Part shown: in pieces, positions 6,926-14,557 of the stretch
How the letters are laid out: the number at the start of each line of letters is the position of its first letter
How positions within the stretch are numbered: the first letter of the stretch is position 1
Assembly: GCA_910587135.1 (NCBI GenBank)
Contig: CAJULF010000011.1
Location: forward strand, 1-55,686
DNA from: an uncultured Oscillospiraceae bacterium
GTDB lineage: Bacteria; Bacillota; Clostridia; Oscillospirales; Ruminococcaceae
Length of the DNA: 55,686 nucleotides
Direction of reading: 5' to 3'
Made by a program: the position numbers and the translations under genes
The notes under the pieces: generated by a model
Seen by the model: the letters and a program-made list of their open reading frames with translations, nothing else
Told to the model about the DNA's origin: nothing
The model's database searches: none

Positions 6926-7899
6926 CAAAGCTCTATCTTGCCGTAAAGCGTGGCATTCTTTTCCGTATCGACCGTTTCCTTGGAGAACGCGCCCGCGTCG
7001 GCATTTTCGTCCGGTTCGTAGCTGCGGCGCTTGTATTCCCGCTCAAAACTTGTAGAAAATCCGCCTGACTGCTTGTAGTTCTTTACTCCGCTTCCCTGCC
7101 TGCGGTTGTTATTGCTGCGGCGGCGATTGTCGTACTTCGGCTTATCGGCATAAATAACTACCCGTCTGTAAGGCTCAACGCCTGTGGAATGACTGGATAC
7201 TCCCTCTATCTCCGCCACGCAGCTGTGAATAATGCGGCGCTCGTAGGGATTCATCGGTTCAAGCGCGATCTTTCTGCCCTGCTTTATGACTTTCTGAGAC
7301 GTTCTCTTGGCAAGAGTTTCCAGTGTCTCGCGGCGTTTGTCGCGGTAGCCGTTGCAGTCAATGGATATGCGGCAGTAGGACTCCTCGGTGCGGTTGCTGG
7401 CAAGAATTGTCAGATACTGGAGACTGTCCAGAGTTTCGCCGCGCTTTCCGATCACTACGCCCAGCTTCTCTCCGGAGATATCCAGAACCACATTGCCGTT
7501 TCTCATTACGGGGGTTATAGTAAAGTTTTCCAGCTTTAGCGCGTGAAGCACATCTGTAAGATACGCGATAGCCGTTCTTACCTTCGCGCTGCCGTTCATA
7601 TCGAAATCCTCGGGAAGAACACCCTCGCCCTCGTCACCGCTTTCATCGCCGTAATCGTCCGCGATATCGGCATTGTCCTCCACAGGTTCCGCAGCGAGAC
7701 TTTCAAGAGTTTTTTCCTCTTGAGCTGCTTTGGGAGCGTTATAGATTGCCTTTATCCGTGCCTCACCCTTAAGCCCGAACAAGGATTTTCTGGGCTGTTC
7801 AAGAATTTCAAAATCAATCTCGTCCACGTTGACGCCAAATTCCAGCTCCGCATAGGCTTTTGCTTCCTCAACGGTTTTTGCCTTGAATTCTTTTTCCAT
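6925..7899 (-). CDS. jag: RNA-binding protein Jag (SpoIIIJ-associated, KhpB/EloR family)
   Basis: Jag/KhpB binds RNA and, in other Firmicutes, helps control cell elongation and sporulation. The 324 residues show a Jag_N domain (EEAKAYAELEFG through PRKSLFGLKGEARIKA, 1-52), an acidic linker (about 55-105), a KH domain with the GEKLGVVIGKRGETLDSLQYL loop in two parts (about 147-167), and an R3H domain with NPYERRIIH and SSHSTGVEPYRRVVI (about 217-250). A basic, low-complexity tail (RRRSNNNRRQ) follows and may add RNA affinity. It ends the rpmH block, 25 bases after yidC; mnmE and mnmG, often next, are absent. Confidence 0.95.
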   Translation of the reverse strand: MEKEFKAKTVEEAKAYAELEFGVNVDEIDFEILEQPRKSLFGLKGEARIKAIYNAPKAAQEEKTLESLAAEPVEDNADIADDYGDESGDEGEGVLPEDFDMNGSAKVRTAIAYLTDVLHALKLENFTITPVMRNGNVVLDISGEKLGVVIGKRGETLDSLQYLTILASNRTEESYCRISIDCNGYRDKRRETLETLAKRTSQKVIKQGRKIALEPMNPYERRIIHSCVAEIEGVSSHSTGVEPYRRVVIYADKPKYDNRRRSNNNRRQGSGVKNYKQSGGFSTSFEREYKRRSYEPDENADAGAFSKETVDTEKNATLYGKIEL

Positions 7900-7924
7900 G
7901 ATATGATCCCCTTCCGATTAAAAA

Positions 7925-9469
7925 TCAATCATCGTCTTTATATTCCTCGCCGTATTTCAAAGCGTCCTGCCTGCGCGCCTCTGCCAGCTTACGGCGGTTT
8001 ATTTCCTTCTGCGACAGCTGCTCCCCGTTATACTCGTGAATGCTGTCGTCCTTATCGGTGTCGCGCACCTTCTTTGCCTCTATCTCCACCTGCTTCATAC
8101 GCAGAGCGTATTCCGCCTCCGCCTGAGCCTTAAGCTTTTCGGGGCTGTACAGCTTATTCAAAGCCACCGTCTGTATAATGCCGTAGACGTAGCTTATAGT
8201 CCAATAGAAGCCCGCGCCCGCGGGAATTGTAAATGCCAGAAACAGCGAGAACAGCGGCATTATATAAAGGGTTACTTTCATCATGCCCATGCTCGATGAA
8301 GCTTCGGGATTATTCTTAGCCATCATCTTGTTGGAAATGAAGGTCTGAAGCAGCGCCATCAGGAAAGACACTATCGGGATAAGAATAAGCGGGAATCCCA
8401 TATGCTCCCAAGGGACCTGTCCCAAGGGAATGCCTATAAAGTTAAGATTATCGTAAAGCTCAATGATGGTCTCTTTCAGCTCCGGACCGATGACGGCTGG
8501 GGAATATGCGTTCCTGTTGTCGCCCGTTCCGAACGCTTCCAGCGCGTAAAGCTCCCTTTGAAGCGCCGAATTGGGCTGAAAGTCCACCCTTGCGTCCTCA
8601 TCCTTATTCTTTATGACCTTATGACTGCCCATATGCTTTGTGGCGTTCGTCAAAAGCTCACGTGTAGCATCGCTGAAAGAATGCTGCGCCTTATATTCTT
8701 CACGCGCGGTCTCGTCCTCTATCGCCGACATCTCCTCATTTTCCGCTTCTGTCAGCGCGTAAATATCGGTGCTTGTAAAAAGGATATTTTTCTCGTCCTG
8801 CTCATACGCTGCCAGCATGGAATGCTCCACAACAGCGTTTACTACTTCCTTAGCCTGCGCCGTCATGCTTCCGAATAAGCTAAGCTCCTTAGCCGCTTCG
8901 CCCTGCTCCAGGCAATTGGCGTTGTAGTAATCTATAACAAGACCCGCGTCCTTGACAATATCGTTGTGTCTTTGTACCGCTTTCTCATTCATATCCGCAA
9001 GCTCCGCAGCTCCGAGACTTACCTCGTTCACAAAAACGGAAGCCAACTCTACGGAATATGACTCCTCAATTATCTCCTCGATTTTTGAAGAGGGAATATG
9101 CTCAATATGGGTCATTGGCTTGTACACAACATCCAAAACTCCGAACAGGAGCAAAAACGTCAGCAGCATAGAGCCGCAGCCGCCCATTGGGTTATAGCCC
9201 TGCTGCTGGAGCTTTGCAAGCTCCTCCTGTTGCTTCTGCTGGTTGTTTCTGTATTTTGTCTGTATTTCCTTTACCTTAGGAGCGAATATAGCAGACTTCG
9301 CTGTGTTCTTCTGCTGCTTTATTGAAAGCGGAAGCATGGCGAGCTTTATAATCAGAGTAAACAGCAGAATGGCGATACCCACGTTGCTGCATATGAACTG
9401 GTAGATGAAATATAGGATATACCCAAGCGGCGTACCTATTATGCTATATATAAATTGTATATTGTCCAC
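7925..9469 (-). CDS. yidC: Membrane protein insertase YidC/Oxa1
   Basis: YidC inserts and folds proteins in the cytoplasmic membrane, alone or with SecYEG. This 514-residue protein has an N-terminal segment (GTPLGYILYFIYQFIC), the family's cytoplasmic hairpin (KQQKNTAKSAIFAPKVKEIQ, about 51-70), then transmembrane segments near GCGSMLLTFLLLFG, FPLILIPIVSFLMALL, IMPLFSLFLAFTIPAGAGFYW and VYGIIQTVALNKL. Between the first and second core membrane segments lies an extra-cytoplasmic, acidic region of over 200 residues (about 115-340), longer than in Bacillus SpoIIIJ. A basic C-terminal tail could contact the ribosome. It lies within the rpmH block but is separated from yidD by repeat B2. Confidence 0.95.
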   Translation of the reverse strand: MDNIQFIYSIIGTPLGYILYFIYQFICSNVGIAILLFTLIIKLAMLPLSIKQQKNTAKSAIFAPKVKEIQTKYRNNQQKQQEELAKLQQQGYNPMGGCGSMLLTFLLLFGVLDVVYKPMTHIEHIPSSKIEEIIEESYSVELASVFVNEVSLGAAELADMNEKAVQRHNDIVKDAGLVIDYYNANCLEQGEAAKELSLFGSMTAQAKEVVNAVVEHSMLAAYEQDEKNILFTSTDIYALTEAENEEMSAIEDETAREEYKAQHSFSDATRELLTNATKHMGSHKVIKNKDEDARVDFQPNSALQRELYALEAFGTGDNRNAYSPAVIGPELKETIIELYDNLNFIGIPLGQVPWEHMGFPLILIPIVSFLMALLQTFISNKMMAKNNPEASSSMGMMKVTLYIMPLFSLFLAFTIPAGAGFYWTISYVYGIIQTVALNKLYSPEKLKAQAEAEYALRMKQVEIEAKKVRDTDKDDSIHEYNGEQLSQKEINRRKLAEARRQDALKYGEEYKDDD

Positions 9470-9551
9470 GTCCTTTCAGTCTTTGACAGTCAATTACCGA
9501 TTCGCAAGCCGATCGGCATATTATATCTAAAAGCGGTTTAAACCGCGCAGT

Positions 9552-9858
9552 TTTTATATAAAGGGTTTACCTAAAGCCGATTATTAAATAATTTCAAAAT
9601 TTCCGCTATTCATACTACGCTTCCTTTGCTCCGCTTCGCATATATAGCGTAAACCGCGCACATTTGCCATTCGCAGAGTTTTGTGCAAAATGTTCCAAAA
9701 TGCTAACAGACCACATGACCGTTGCACAAAACCTCAGAGTTTTGTGCAAAATGTTCCAAAATGCTAAACGGACCACATGACCGTTGCACAGAACCACAGC
9801 ACTTTTTTAAATTTCATGCACCGACGTTGCGCGTCAAACAGGCTTTTTCTACAAGCTG
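9552..9858 (+). repeat. Family B repeat (B2) carrying two tandem C palindromes
   Basis: The left end ATATAAAGGGTTTACCTAAAGC, outer arm ATTTCAAAA, hairpin with CCGCTAT and right end GGCTTTTTCTACAAGCTG are those of family B. The second hairpin (CACATTTGCCATTCG) is split by a tandem insertion. It fills the yidD-yidC gap, an unusual place inside a conserved operon. Confidence 0.8.
9678..9794. repeat. Two tandem family C palindromes
   Basis: Units 9678-9732 and 9739-9794 are nearly identical. Each starts GTTTTGTGCAA and ends TTGCACAAAAC (or TTGCACAGAAC), an 11-bp terminal inverted repeat, with period 61 bases. Confidence 0.8.
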
Positions 9859-9881
9859 AGCGGTTTAAAACGCGATATGCT

Positions 9882-10175
9882 TCAAAAATCAGCAGTACTT
9901 TCGTCCGCATCTTCCCAGCCTATGGGAAAAGGCGGCGGAAACTTATCGGGGCGGAGCATAAATTTTTTCGGAACGGGATCATACCCGCCGCGCCCGAAAG
10001 GATTGCAGCGAATTATTCTCCATAAAGCCAAATAACCGCCCTTTACCGCACCAAATTGCCGAACAGCGGTCAACCCGTATTCGGAGCAGCTTGGATAGTA
10101 GCGGCAGCACGGCGGTAAAATCTTTGACAGCGTAAGTCTGTACAGCTTGATAATCGCGATAAAAAGGTACTTCAT
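9882..10175 (-). CDS. yidD: Membrane protein insertion efficiency factor YidD
   Basis: YidD is a small membrane-associated protein that assists YidC-dependent insertion. The 97-residue product has an amphipathic N-terminus (MKYLFIAIIKLYRLTLS), the signature CCRYYPSCSEYGLTAV and then RIIRCNPFGRGGYDPVP, all hallmark family motifs. The start at 10175 is chosen because it overlaps the rnpA stop codon (ATGA), giving translational coupling; a longer reading from 10214 would overlap rnpA by 43 bases. The last 20 residues are acidic and variable. Confidence 0.95.
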   Translation of the reverse strand: MKYLFIAIIKLYRLTLSKILPPCCRYYPSCSEYGLTAVRQFGAVKGGYLALWRIIRCNPFGRGGYDPVPKKFMLRPDKFPPPFPIGWEDADESTADF

Positions 10176-10525
10176 GACAGCTTTGACAGAATATTTTTCC
10201 GCATAAGCGAACAAATCTGCCCCGTTTTAAGCGAGGGCGTTTTGCTTCTTGCGACAAAAACGAAATCATAACGCTTTTGTGTTTTTTCTTTCATAACCGG
10301 GTCAAGAAGGCGGAATGCTTCCCGTATGATCCGCCTTGCCCGATTCCGCTTGACCGCGTTGCCTACCTTTTTGCCGGTTACTATCCCGAGTCGGTTCTTG
10401 CCGCCCCGACGCGGGCGCATATAACACACAAATGCGTAGGTAACTATTGATTCTCCCTTTTTGAAGAGAAAACTGAAATCGCGGTTGCTTTTGATTACCG
10501 TATATCTTTTTTTGAAATCAGACAT
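10172..10525 (-). CDS. rnpA: Ribonuclease P protein component
   Basis: RnpA is the protein subunit of RNase P, which removes 5' leaders from tRNA precursors. This basic protein of 117 residues shows the family's start (VIKSNRDFSFLFKKG), the central loop NRLGIVTGKKVGNAVKRNRARRIIRE in two adjoining parts (about 43-68), and the DFVFVARSK strand. It is 12 bases downstream of rpmH and coupled to yidD, the usual order in bacteria. Confidence 0.96.
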   Translation of the reverse strand: MSDFKKRYTVIKSNRDFSFLFKKGESIVTYAFVCYMRPRRGGKNRLGIVTGKKVGNAVKRNRARRIIREAFRLLDPVMKEKTQKRYDFVFVARSKTPSLKTGQICSLMRKNILSKLS

Positions 10526-10537
10526 TCGTAACCGGTA

Positions 10538-10672
10538 TCAGTAGGACAGCTTTTTTCTGCCCTTAGCGCGGCGGCGAGCGAGAACCTTACGACCGTTCTT
10601 GGTAGCCATTCTCTTCATAAAGCCGTGCTCATGCTTTCTCTGCAGCTTCTTGGGCTGGTATGTTCTTTTCAT
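10538..10672 (-). CDS. rpmH: 50S ribosomal protein L34
   Basis: L34 is a tiny, very basic protein of the large ribosomal subunit. The 44-residue reading MKRTYQPKKLQRKHEHGFMK continues RMATKNGRKVLARRRAKGRK and ends KLSY, matching L34 along its whole length. The upstream AAGGGGG is a strong ribosome site. It opens the rpmH-rnpA-yidD-yidC-jag block and is driven by a near-perfect promoter. Confidence 0.97.
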   Translation of the reverse strand: MKRTYQPKKLQRKHEHGFMKRMATKNGRKVLARRRAKGRKKLSY

Positions 10673-10752
10673 CTGATAACCCCCTTTTTGATGTTTTGTA
10701 AATGCGAAAACAGGGGAGAAAACCTGTCATGCGCATAGCTATCAACTATATA

Positions 10753-10781
10753 ATTATATCGTAATGTCAAACTCTTGTCAA
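10753..10781 (-). promoter_or_regulatory. Promoter of the rpmH operon
   Basis: Consensus TTGACA (10776-10781) and TATAAT (10753-10758), 17 bases apart on the minus strand, about 80 bases before rpmH. No DnaA-box cluster was seen between rpmH and 11100. Confidence 0.88.
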
Positions 10782-10967
10782 GTAGTTTTTGCAAAATTCT
10801 CCGAAATTTTCACGCAGAAATTACTCACTGTTGATTACGTGCAAAATATTACAATTTTGGCACTTGCTTTATCATATTATATATGGTATTATATAGATAG
10901 AGGTTAATAAAGATACATAATTGAAGATCAGAGGTACTGAAAGCAAAGATTAATTTTTCGCACACAC

Positions 10968-11095
10968 ATGAATTTCCCGCAATCCGCCGCACGGTCAACA
11001 CCGAGCGAAGCGGAGATTTGACCGTGCGGCGGGATAGCGACAGCAACGCTTTGCGTTGCTGTCACGGTGCGGAAAATTCTTTTAAACTAAGGAGA
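10968..11095 (+). repeat. Family A repeat (A2) ending at the vtc ribosome site
   Basis: Outer inverted repeat GAATTTCCCGCA ... TGCGGAAAATTC encloses two arms: CCGCACGGTCAA/TTGACCGTGCGG and CAGCAACGC/GCGTTGCTG. It is followed immediately by TTTTAAACTAAGGAG, the ribosome site of the next gene. Confidence 0.82.
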
Positions 11096-11099
11096 GAAT

Positions 11100-11867
11100 A
11101 TGTTTTTAAGGAAGACGGTAAAAGCTCGGGACAAACAGGCGCCGCTTAAAACTATGGAATTTTCGGGACGGCATCTGCGGCATGAGCTGAAATATATGAT
11201 AGACGAGGGAACTTACAGAGCGCTGCGCGGTCGGCTTCTGCCCTTGATGCATCATGACGAGCACGGCAATAACGGGGAATACAGGGTAACAAGCCTGTAT
11301 TTTGACGACATTTATAACAGCGCGTATTTTGACAAGACCAACGGTATACTTACGCGCCGAAAATTCCGCGTGCGCAGTTATGATTTAGATTCGTCGCTTA
11401 TAACGCTTGAAGCCAAGCACAAGGACGGCGAGTTTGTGTCAAAGCTGTCACAACGGCTTACCATGGAGCAGTACAAGGTGCTGCTTTCGGGGGACTGCGG
11501 ATTTATGAAAGACTGCGAGGACGAGGAAAACGCCTTCGGAGAATATTACCGTTCGGACAGACTGGTCGCTCTTAAACCGAGAGTAATAGTCGATTATCAC
11601 AGAGAAGCGCTGATCTATCCATTCGGAAATGTACGGATAACATTTGACAAAAAGCTCTCGACCTGTTATAATGGTATTGATATGTTTGAGAAAGGCGCGT
11701 TTTTTTCTCCCGTCTACCCAAGGGAGATAATACTGGAGGTCAAGTTTGACGAATACATTCCCGACAGTATTCAATCGGTTTTGCACGGAACGGCTTCCCA
11801 GCAGTCGGTTTCAAAGTATATAATATGCTGCGACAAATTAACGGAGGTAAAAGCACATGGCATTTAA
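11100..11867 (+). CDS. VTC-domain protein (polyphosphate polymerase-like)
   Basis: VTC domains form a tunnel that in yeast polymerises ATP phosphate into polyphosphate; many bacterial relatives are annotated as polyphosphate polymerase domain proteins. The 255-residue product has the family pattern: RHELKYMID (about 27-35), YRVTSLYFDD (about 60-69), RRKFRVRSY, LEAKHKDGEFVSKLSQ, LKPRVIVDYHREAL and EIILEVKFDEYIP, rich in conserved Arg, Lys and Glu. It lacks a signal peptide. Its 3' end overlaps the next gene (DUF4956) by 11 bases, so the two are co-translated partners. Activity is inferred from the fold only. Confidence 0.88.
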   Translation: MFLRKTVKARDKQAPLKTMEFSGRHLRHELKYMIDEGTYRALRGRLLPLMHHDEHGNNGEYRVTSLYFDDIYNSAYFDKTNGILTRRKFRVRSYDLDSSLITLEAKHKDGEFVSKLSQRLTMEQYKVLLSGDCGFMKDCEDEENAFGEYYRSDRLVALKPRVIVDYHREALIYPFGNVRITFDKKLSTCYNGIDMFEKGAFFSPVYPREIILEVKFDEYIPDSIQSVLHGTASQQSVSKYIICCDKLTEVKAHGI

Positions 11868-12540
11868 ATGTTTGATCAGCGACACTTCGGTACTGAGCGG
11901 ATTTGATTTCACTGCGGAGCTGGCAAATCTTACGGTAAGCAGGATAATCGTGACCATTCTCACAGCCGCCCTTTGCGGCGCGGTAGTATATCTGACCTAT
12001 CGGTTTTTCTACCGCGGAGTGGTATACTCCGAGAATTTCAACATTTTATTGGTATTGACTACCGTTGTCACATCGTTTATAATCATGACTATAAGCGCGA
12101 ATATTGTCCTGTCGCTCGGTATGGTAGGCGCGCTCTCCATAGTGCGCTTCAGGGCGGCGGTGAAAGACCCGCTGGATATAGGTTTTCTGTTCTGGGGGAT
12201 AGCGGCGGGACTTACCGCGGGCGCTCAACTATATTGGGTGGCGATAATCGGAACTGTCTGCATTGCGGTGATCTACATACTTCTTACCATATTTAAAAAG
12301 GAACGCCGCAGCTATCTGCTTATCGTGCGCTACATAGCCTCCGAGGAGGTCAACGTCAACGGACTTCTCGGAAACATAAAGTATAAGCTGAAAAACAAGA
12401 CCCGAACGGGTGACCGCATAGAGCTTACCATTGAGGTAAAAATAAAGAACAACGACGTGAGCTATGTCAGCCGTTTCAACGAAATAGAAGGCGTTGAGAG
12501 CGTCACTATGCTGGAATACAGCGGGGAATACATGAATTGA
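11857..12540 (+). CDS. DUF4956 membrane protein
   Basis: DUF4956 proteins are multi-spanning membrane proteins usually encoded beside VTC-domain genes. The 227 residues show about four hydrophobic helices (IIVTILTAALCGAVVYLTY, ILLVLTTVVTSFIIMTIS, FWGIAAGLTAGAQLYWVAII and IAVIYILLTIF in order), a conserved SLGMVGALSIVRFRAAVKDP loop, and a soluble C-terminal domain of about 80 residues resembling an ACT-like or ferredoxin-like fold. The overlap with the VTC gene supports a complex at the membrane. Role unproven. Confidence 0.88.
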   Translation: MAFKCLISDTSVLSGFDFTAELANLTVSRIIVTILTAALCGAVVYLTYRFFYRGVVYSENFNILLVLTTVVTSFIIMTISANIVLSLGMVGALSIVRFRAAVKDPLDIGFLFWGIAAGLTAGAQLYWVAIIGTVCIAVIYILLTIFKKERRSYLLIVRYIASEEVNVNGLLGNIKYKLKNKTRTGDRIELTIEVKIKNNDVSYVSRFNEIEGVESVTMLEYSGEYMN

Positions 12541-12598
12541 TTATAACTTTCGGATAGCAATTGGTATAATCGGTTTTCGAATATCGAAAGGTAATTAT

Positions 12599-12661
12599 AT
12601 GACATCTGTTATATCAGTAATTGCGGTGTTCTGCCTGATAGTTTTACTGTTCAATATATAA
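12599..12661 (+). CDS. Possible 20-residue hydrophobic peptide
   Basis: A tiny ORF reads MTSVISVIAVFCLIVLLFNI. GAAAGG lies 7 bases before the ATG. It would be a single membrane helix. Chance is a real alternative at this length. Confidence 0.3.
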   Translation: MTSVISVIAVFCLIVLLFNI

Positions 12662-12771
12662 ATGGCAACAGTTAAAACCACCGGTTATTACAGTTTAATA
12701 ATTGACTTCGGGTAATTTGACTGTGTCCTTGACAATATTGGTGATTATATGAACGCATTTTTAAGATCGCG

Positions 12772-13395
12772 GTGTGGGTATTGATATATGTGATACTGGG
12801 CTTTACTCTTGCCGATGGCATAGGACTTCTGATACGCGCGGTAAAGCCGGGGATCGTTAAGGTGTATCTGAGTCGGAGAGCAGCAGCCGCTTTAATAGGC
12901 GCGGCTGTTTCGGTCGGATGCGCGGTATTCGCGTTTTACAGTTTTTCCGTGTGCGCCAAGGCGGCTTTGACGGAGAGCGACTCGGAATATATTCGGTTCT
13001 TTTTTGATGAGATATTCGCGGATATTGGGGACATCGATATCGGGGTGCGAGGCTTATCGGAGCTTATGTATATTTTATCGTTTGATAAAGAGTATATCGC
13101 GGCGCAGTACAGCTCCGCGGGAGCTCTTTCGGTGGTACTGGGAGCGTATTTGCTGTTCAAAGGCTTCAGCGGGTTATATTACATAACGGGGCGCGGAGTG
13201 CTCCGTAAGGGTATGCCGAAACCCGAGGAAATAACGGCAAAGCAGCTCGACGGCAAAATAAATATTTATCTGAAGTCGGACGAAATACGTACAAAGCCCT
13301 TTAAGGTATTTAAGGCTGCACCAAAAAATCTAAAAAGGCTTGAACGGTTCATTGAAAAAGAGGAATGGCAGGATATGTTTGTGGTGGGCGGATAA
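12772..13395 (+). CDS. Hypothetical membrane protein
   Basis: I do not recognise this 207-residue protein. It has hydrophobic helices at about 1-20, 37-57 and 118-136, with a polar loop between the second and third. The cytoplasmic C-terminal part is basic (KPFKVFKAAPKNLKRLERF). A GTG start at 12772 is used; the frame stays open to 12745 and no good ribosome site is visible, so the true start is uncertain. It lies between DUF4956 and coaX, in the same direction. Confidence 0.6.
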   Translation: MWVLIYVILGFTLADGIGLLIRAVKPGIVKVYLSRRAAAALIGAAVSVGCAVFAFYSFSVCAKAALTESDSEYIRFFFDEIFADIGDIDIGVRGLSELMYILSFDKEYIAAQYSSAGALSVVLGAYLLFKGFSGLYYITGRGVLRKGMPKPEEITAKQLDGKINIYLKSDEIRTKPFKVFKAAPKNLKRLERFIEKEEWQDMFVVGG

Positions 13396-13464
13396 AGGGT
13401 AATTCGGCAAAGAGCAATATTTCGTTCACGCAGTAAAGCAACGCAAGCCAAGAGCAACGCAAAG

Positions 13465-13572
13465 CCCACGCAGGAAAATTTTCCGCAAGCCGCTCTCAAA
13501 GCGGAGCTTTGAAAGCGGGACAGCGCCGACTTGTTCGGCGTTGTGCAAAAAATTTTTTAGATAAGGAGCTAA
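13465..13572 (+). repeat. Family A repeat (A3) ending at the coaX ribosome site
   Basis: AGGAAAATTTTCCGCAAGC opens the unit; arms CCGCTCTCAAAGCGG and GCCGA/TCGGC follow; the closing arm is diverged (TTGTGCAAAAAATTTTTT). The string TTAGATAAGGAG comes next, just before the coaX ATG. Confidence 0.7.
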
Positions 13573-13573
13573 G

Positions 13574-14344
13574 ATGATACTTACAATTGACGTAGGCAAC
13601 ACAAACACCGTCATAGGCGGGTTTGATGATGACAAGTTGGTTTTTGAGTCGCGCATATCCACCAACCACAGCAGAATGGAGGATGAGTACGCGATAACAC
13701 TGGCGGACATTCTGCGGCTGTACGGCCGTGATCCATCGAAGATAAGCGGTTCTATACTGTCGTCGGTAGTGCCGCCCGTTACCCCGCAGCTAAAAAGCGC
13801 GGTGGAAAAGGTGTGCGGCTGCCGCGTGATGACGGTAGGTCCGGGGATAAAGACGGGGCTGAACATCAAGATAGACGAGCCAGCCTCGCTGGGCGCCGAC
13901 CTTGCGGCGGTGGCGGTAGGCGCAAAGGAGCTGTACCCTCTGCCCGCGATAGTTATTGATATGGGAACAGCTACGAAAATACTCGCGGTAGATAAAACAG
14001 GGGCTTTTATCGGCGGTATAATCGCCCCGGGGGTAAAAATATCCAACGAGGCCTTAGCTGCGCAGACCGCCAGCCTGCCGCTTATCAGCATATCCACAGC
14101 GCCCATAAAAACCGTCATAGGAACAAACACAGTGGACTGCATGCGGTCAGGGCTGCTGTACGGCGCGGCGTTTATGGTTGACGGGATGATAGAGCATTTC
14201 GAGCAGGAAATCGGCGAAAAATGCACCGTTATAGCGACGGGCGGCTTCTCTTCAATAATTAAGCCGCTGTGCAAAAAAGAATTTATTCTTGACACAAGCC
14301 TGATAATGAAAGGTTTATTGGAAATATATAAGAAGAACGCTTAA
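13574..14344 (+). CDS. coaX: Type III pantothenate kinase
   Basis: CoaX phosphorylates pantothenate, the first step of coenzyme A synthesis; the type III enzyme is not feedback-inhibited by CoA. The 256-residue protein begins with the ASKHA phosphate-binding motif ILTIDVGNTNTVIGGF, followed by ISTNHSRMEDEYA, LSSVVPPVT, GPGIKTGLNI, GADLAAVAVGA, the catalytic-region VIDMGTATK and GGIIAPGVKIS. All match CoaX. A good AAGGAG ribosome site belongs to the adjoining family A repeat. The next gene is an ECF vitamin transporter subunit, consistent with pantothenate uptake but not proof. Confidence 0.96.
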   Translation: MILTIDVGNTNTVIGGFDDDKLVFESRISTNHSRMEDEYAITLADILRLYGRDPSKISGSILSSVVPPVTPQLKSAVEKVCGCRVMTVGPGIKTGLNIKIDEPASLGADLAAVAVGAKELYPLPAIVIDMGTATKILAVDKTGAFIGGIIAPGVKISNEALAAQTASLPLISISTAPIKTVIGTNTVDCMRSGLLYGAAFMVDGMIEHFEQEIGEKCTVIATGGFSSIIKPLCKKEFILDTSLIMKGLLEIYKKNA

Positions 14345-14469
14345 AAAGGGGCAGCTAAGGTGGTGAAAACATAGAGCTGCGAAAAATTCTTTTAAATCGT
14401 TCAATTATCGTCAACCTATATAAACCAATCCTCGTCAACATAACCTAAAATCATTATAGCATAGGTCAA

Positions 14470-14550
14470 CATTTTTTAGGGGTCTGCGGTTTATAACCGT
14501 AAATATATACCCGCGGTACATCGGTAAAGAGCCGAGTGCCAGCAAAGGAG
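14470..14550 (+). promoter_or_regulatory. Structured leader of the ECF transporter gene, candidate riboswitch
   Basis: Three potential pairings crowd the leader: CGGTT/AACCG (14487-14499), GGGT with ACCC (14480-14483 and 14509-14512) around it, and a stem from 14513 to 14543 (GCGGTAC...GTGCCAGC with inner TCGG/CCGA) that ends one base before AAAGGAG (14545-14550). That places the ribosome site next to a regulable stem. PreQ1 class III riboswitches, known from Ruminococcaceae, are one idea; I cannot confirm it. The gap from 14345 also holds remains of a family A/B end. Confidence 0.45.
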
Positions 14551-14557
14551 TTTCTCT

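Noticed and set aside
9678..9794. Two spaced repeats as a possible mini CRISPR array
   Set aside because: The units are palindromic, about 55 bp long and almost abutting with no unique spacers; no cas gene is near.
10673..11099. Replication origin between rpmH and the divergent gene
   Set aside because: No TTATCCACA-type DnaA boxes were seen and dnaA is not adjacent.
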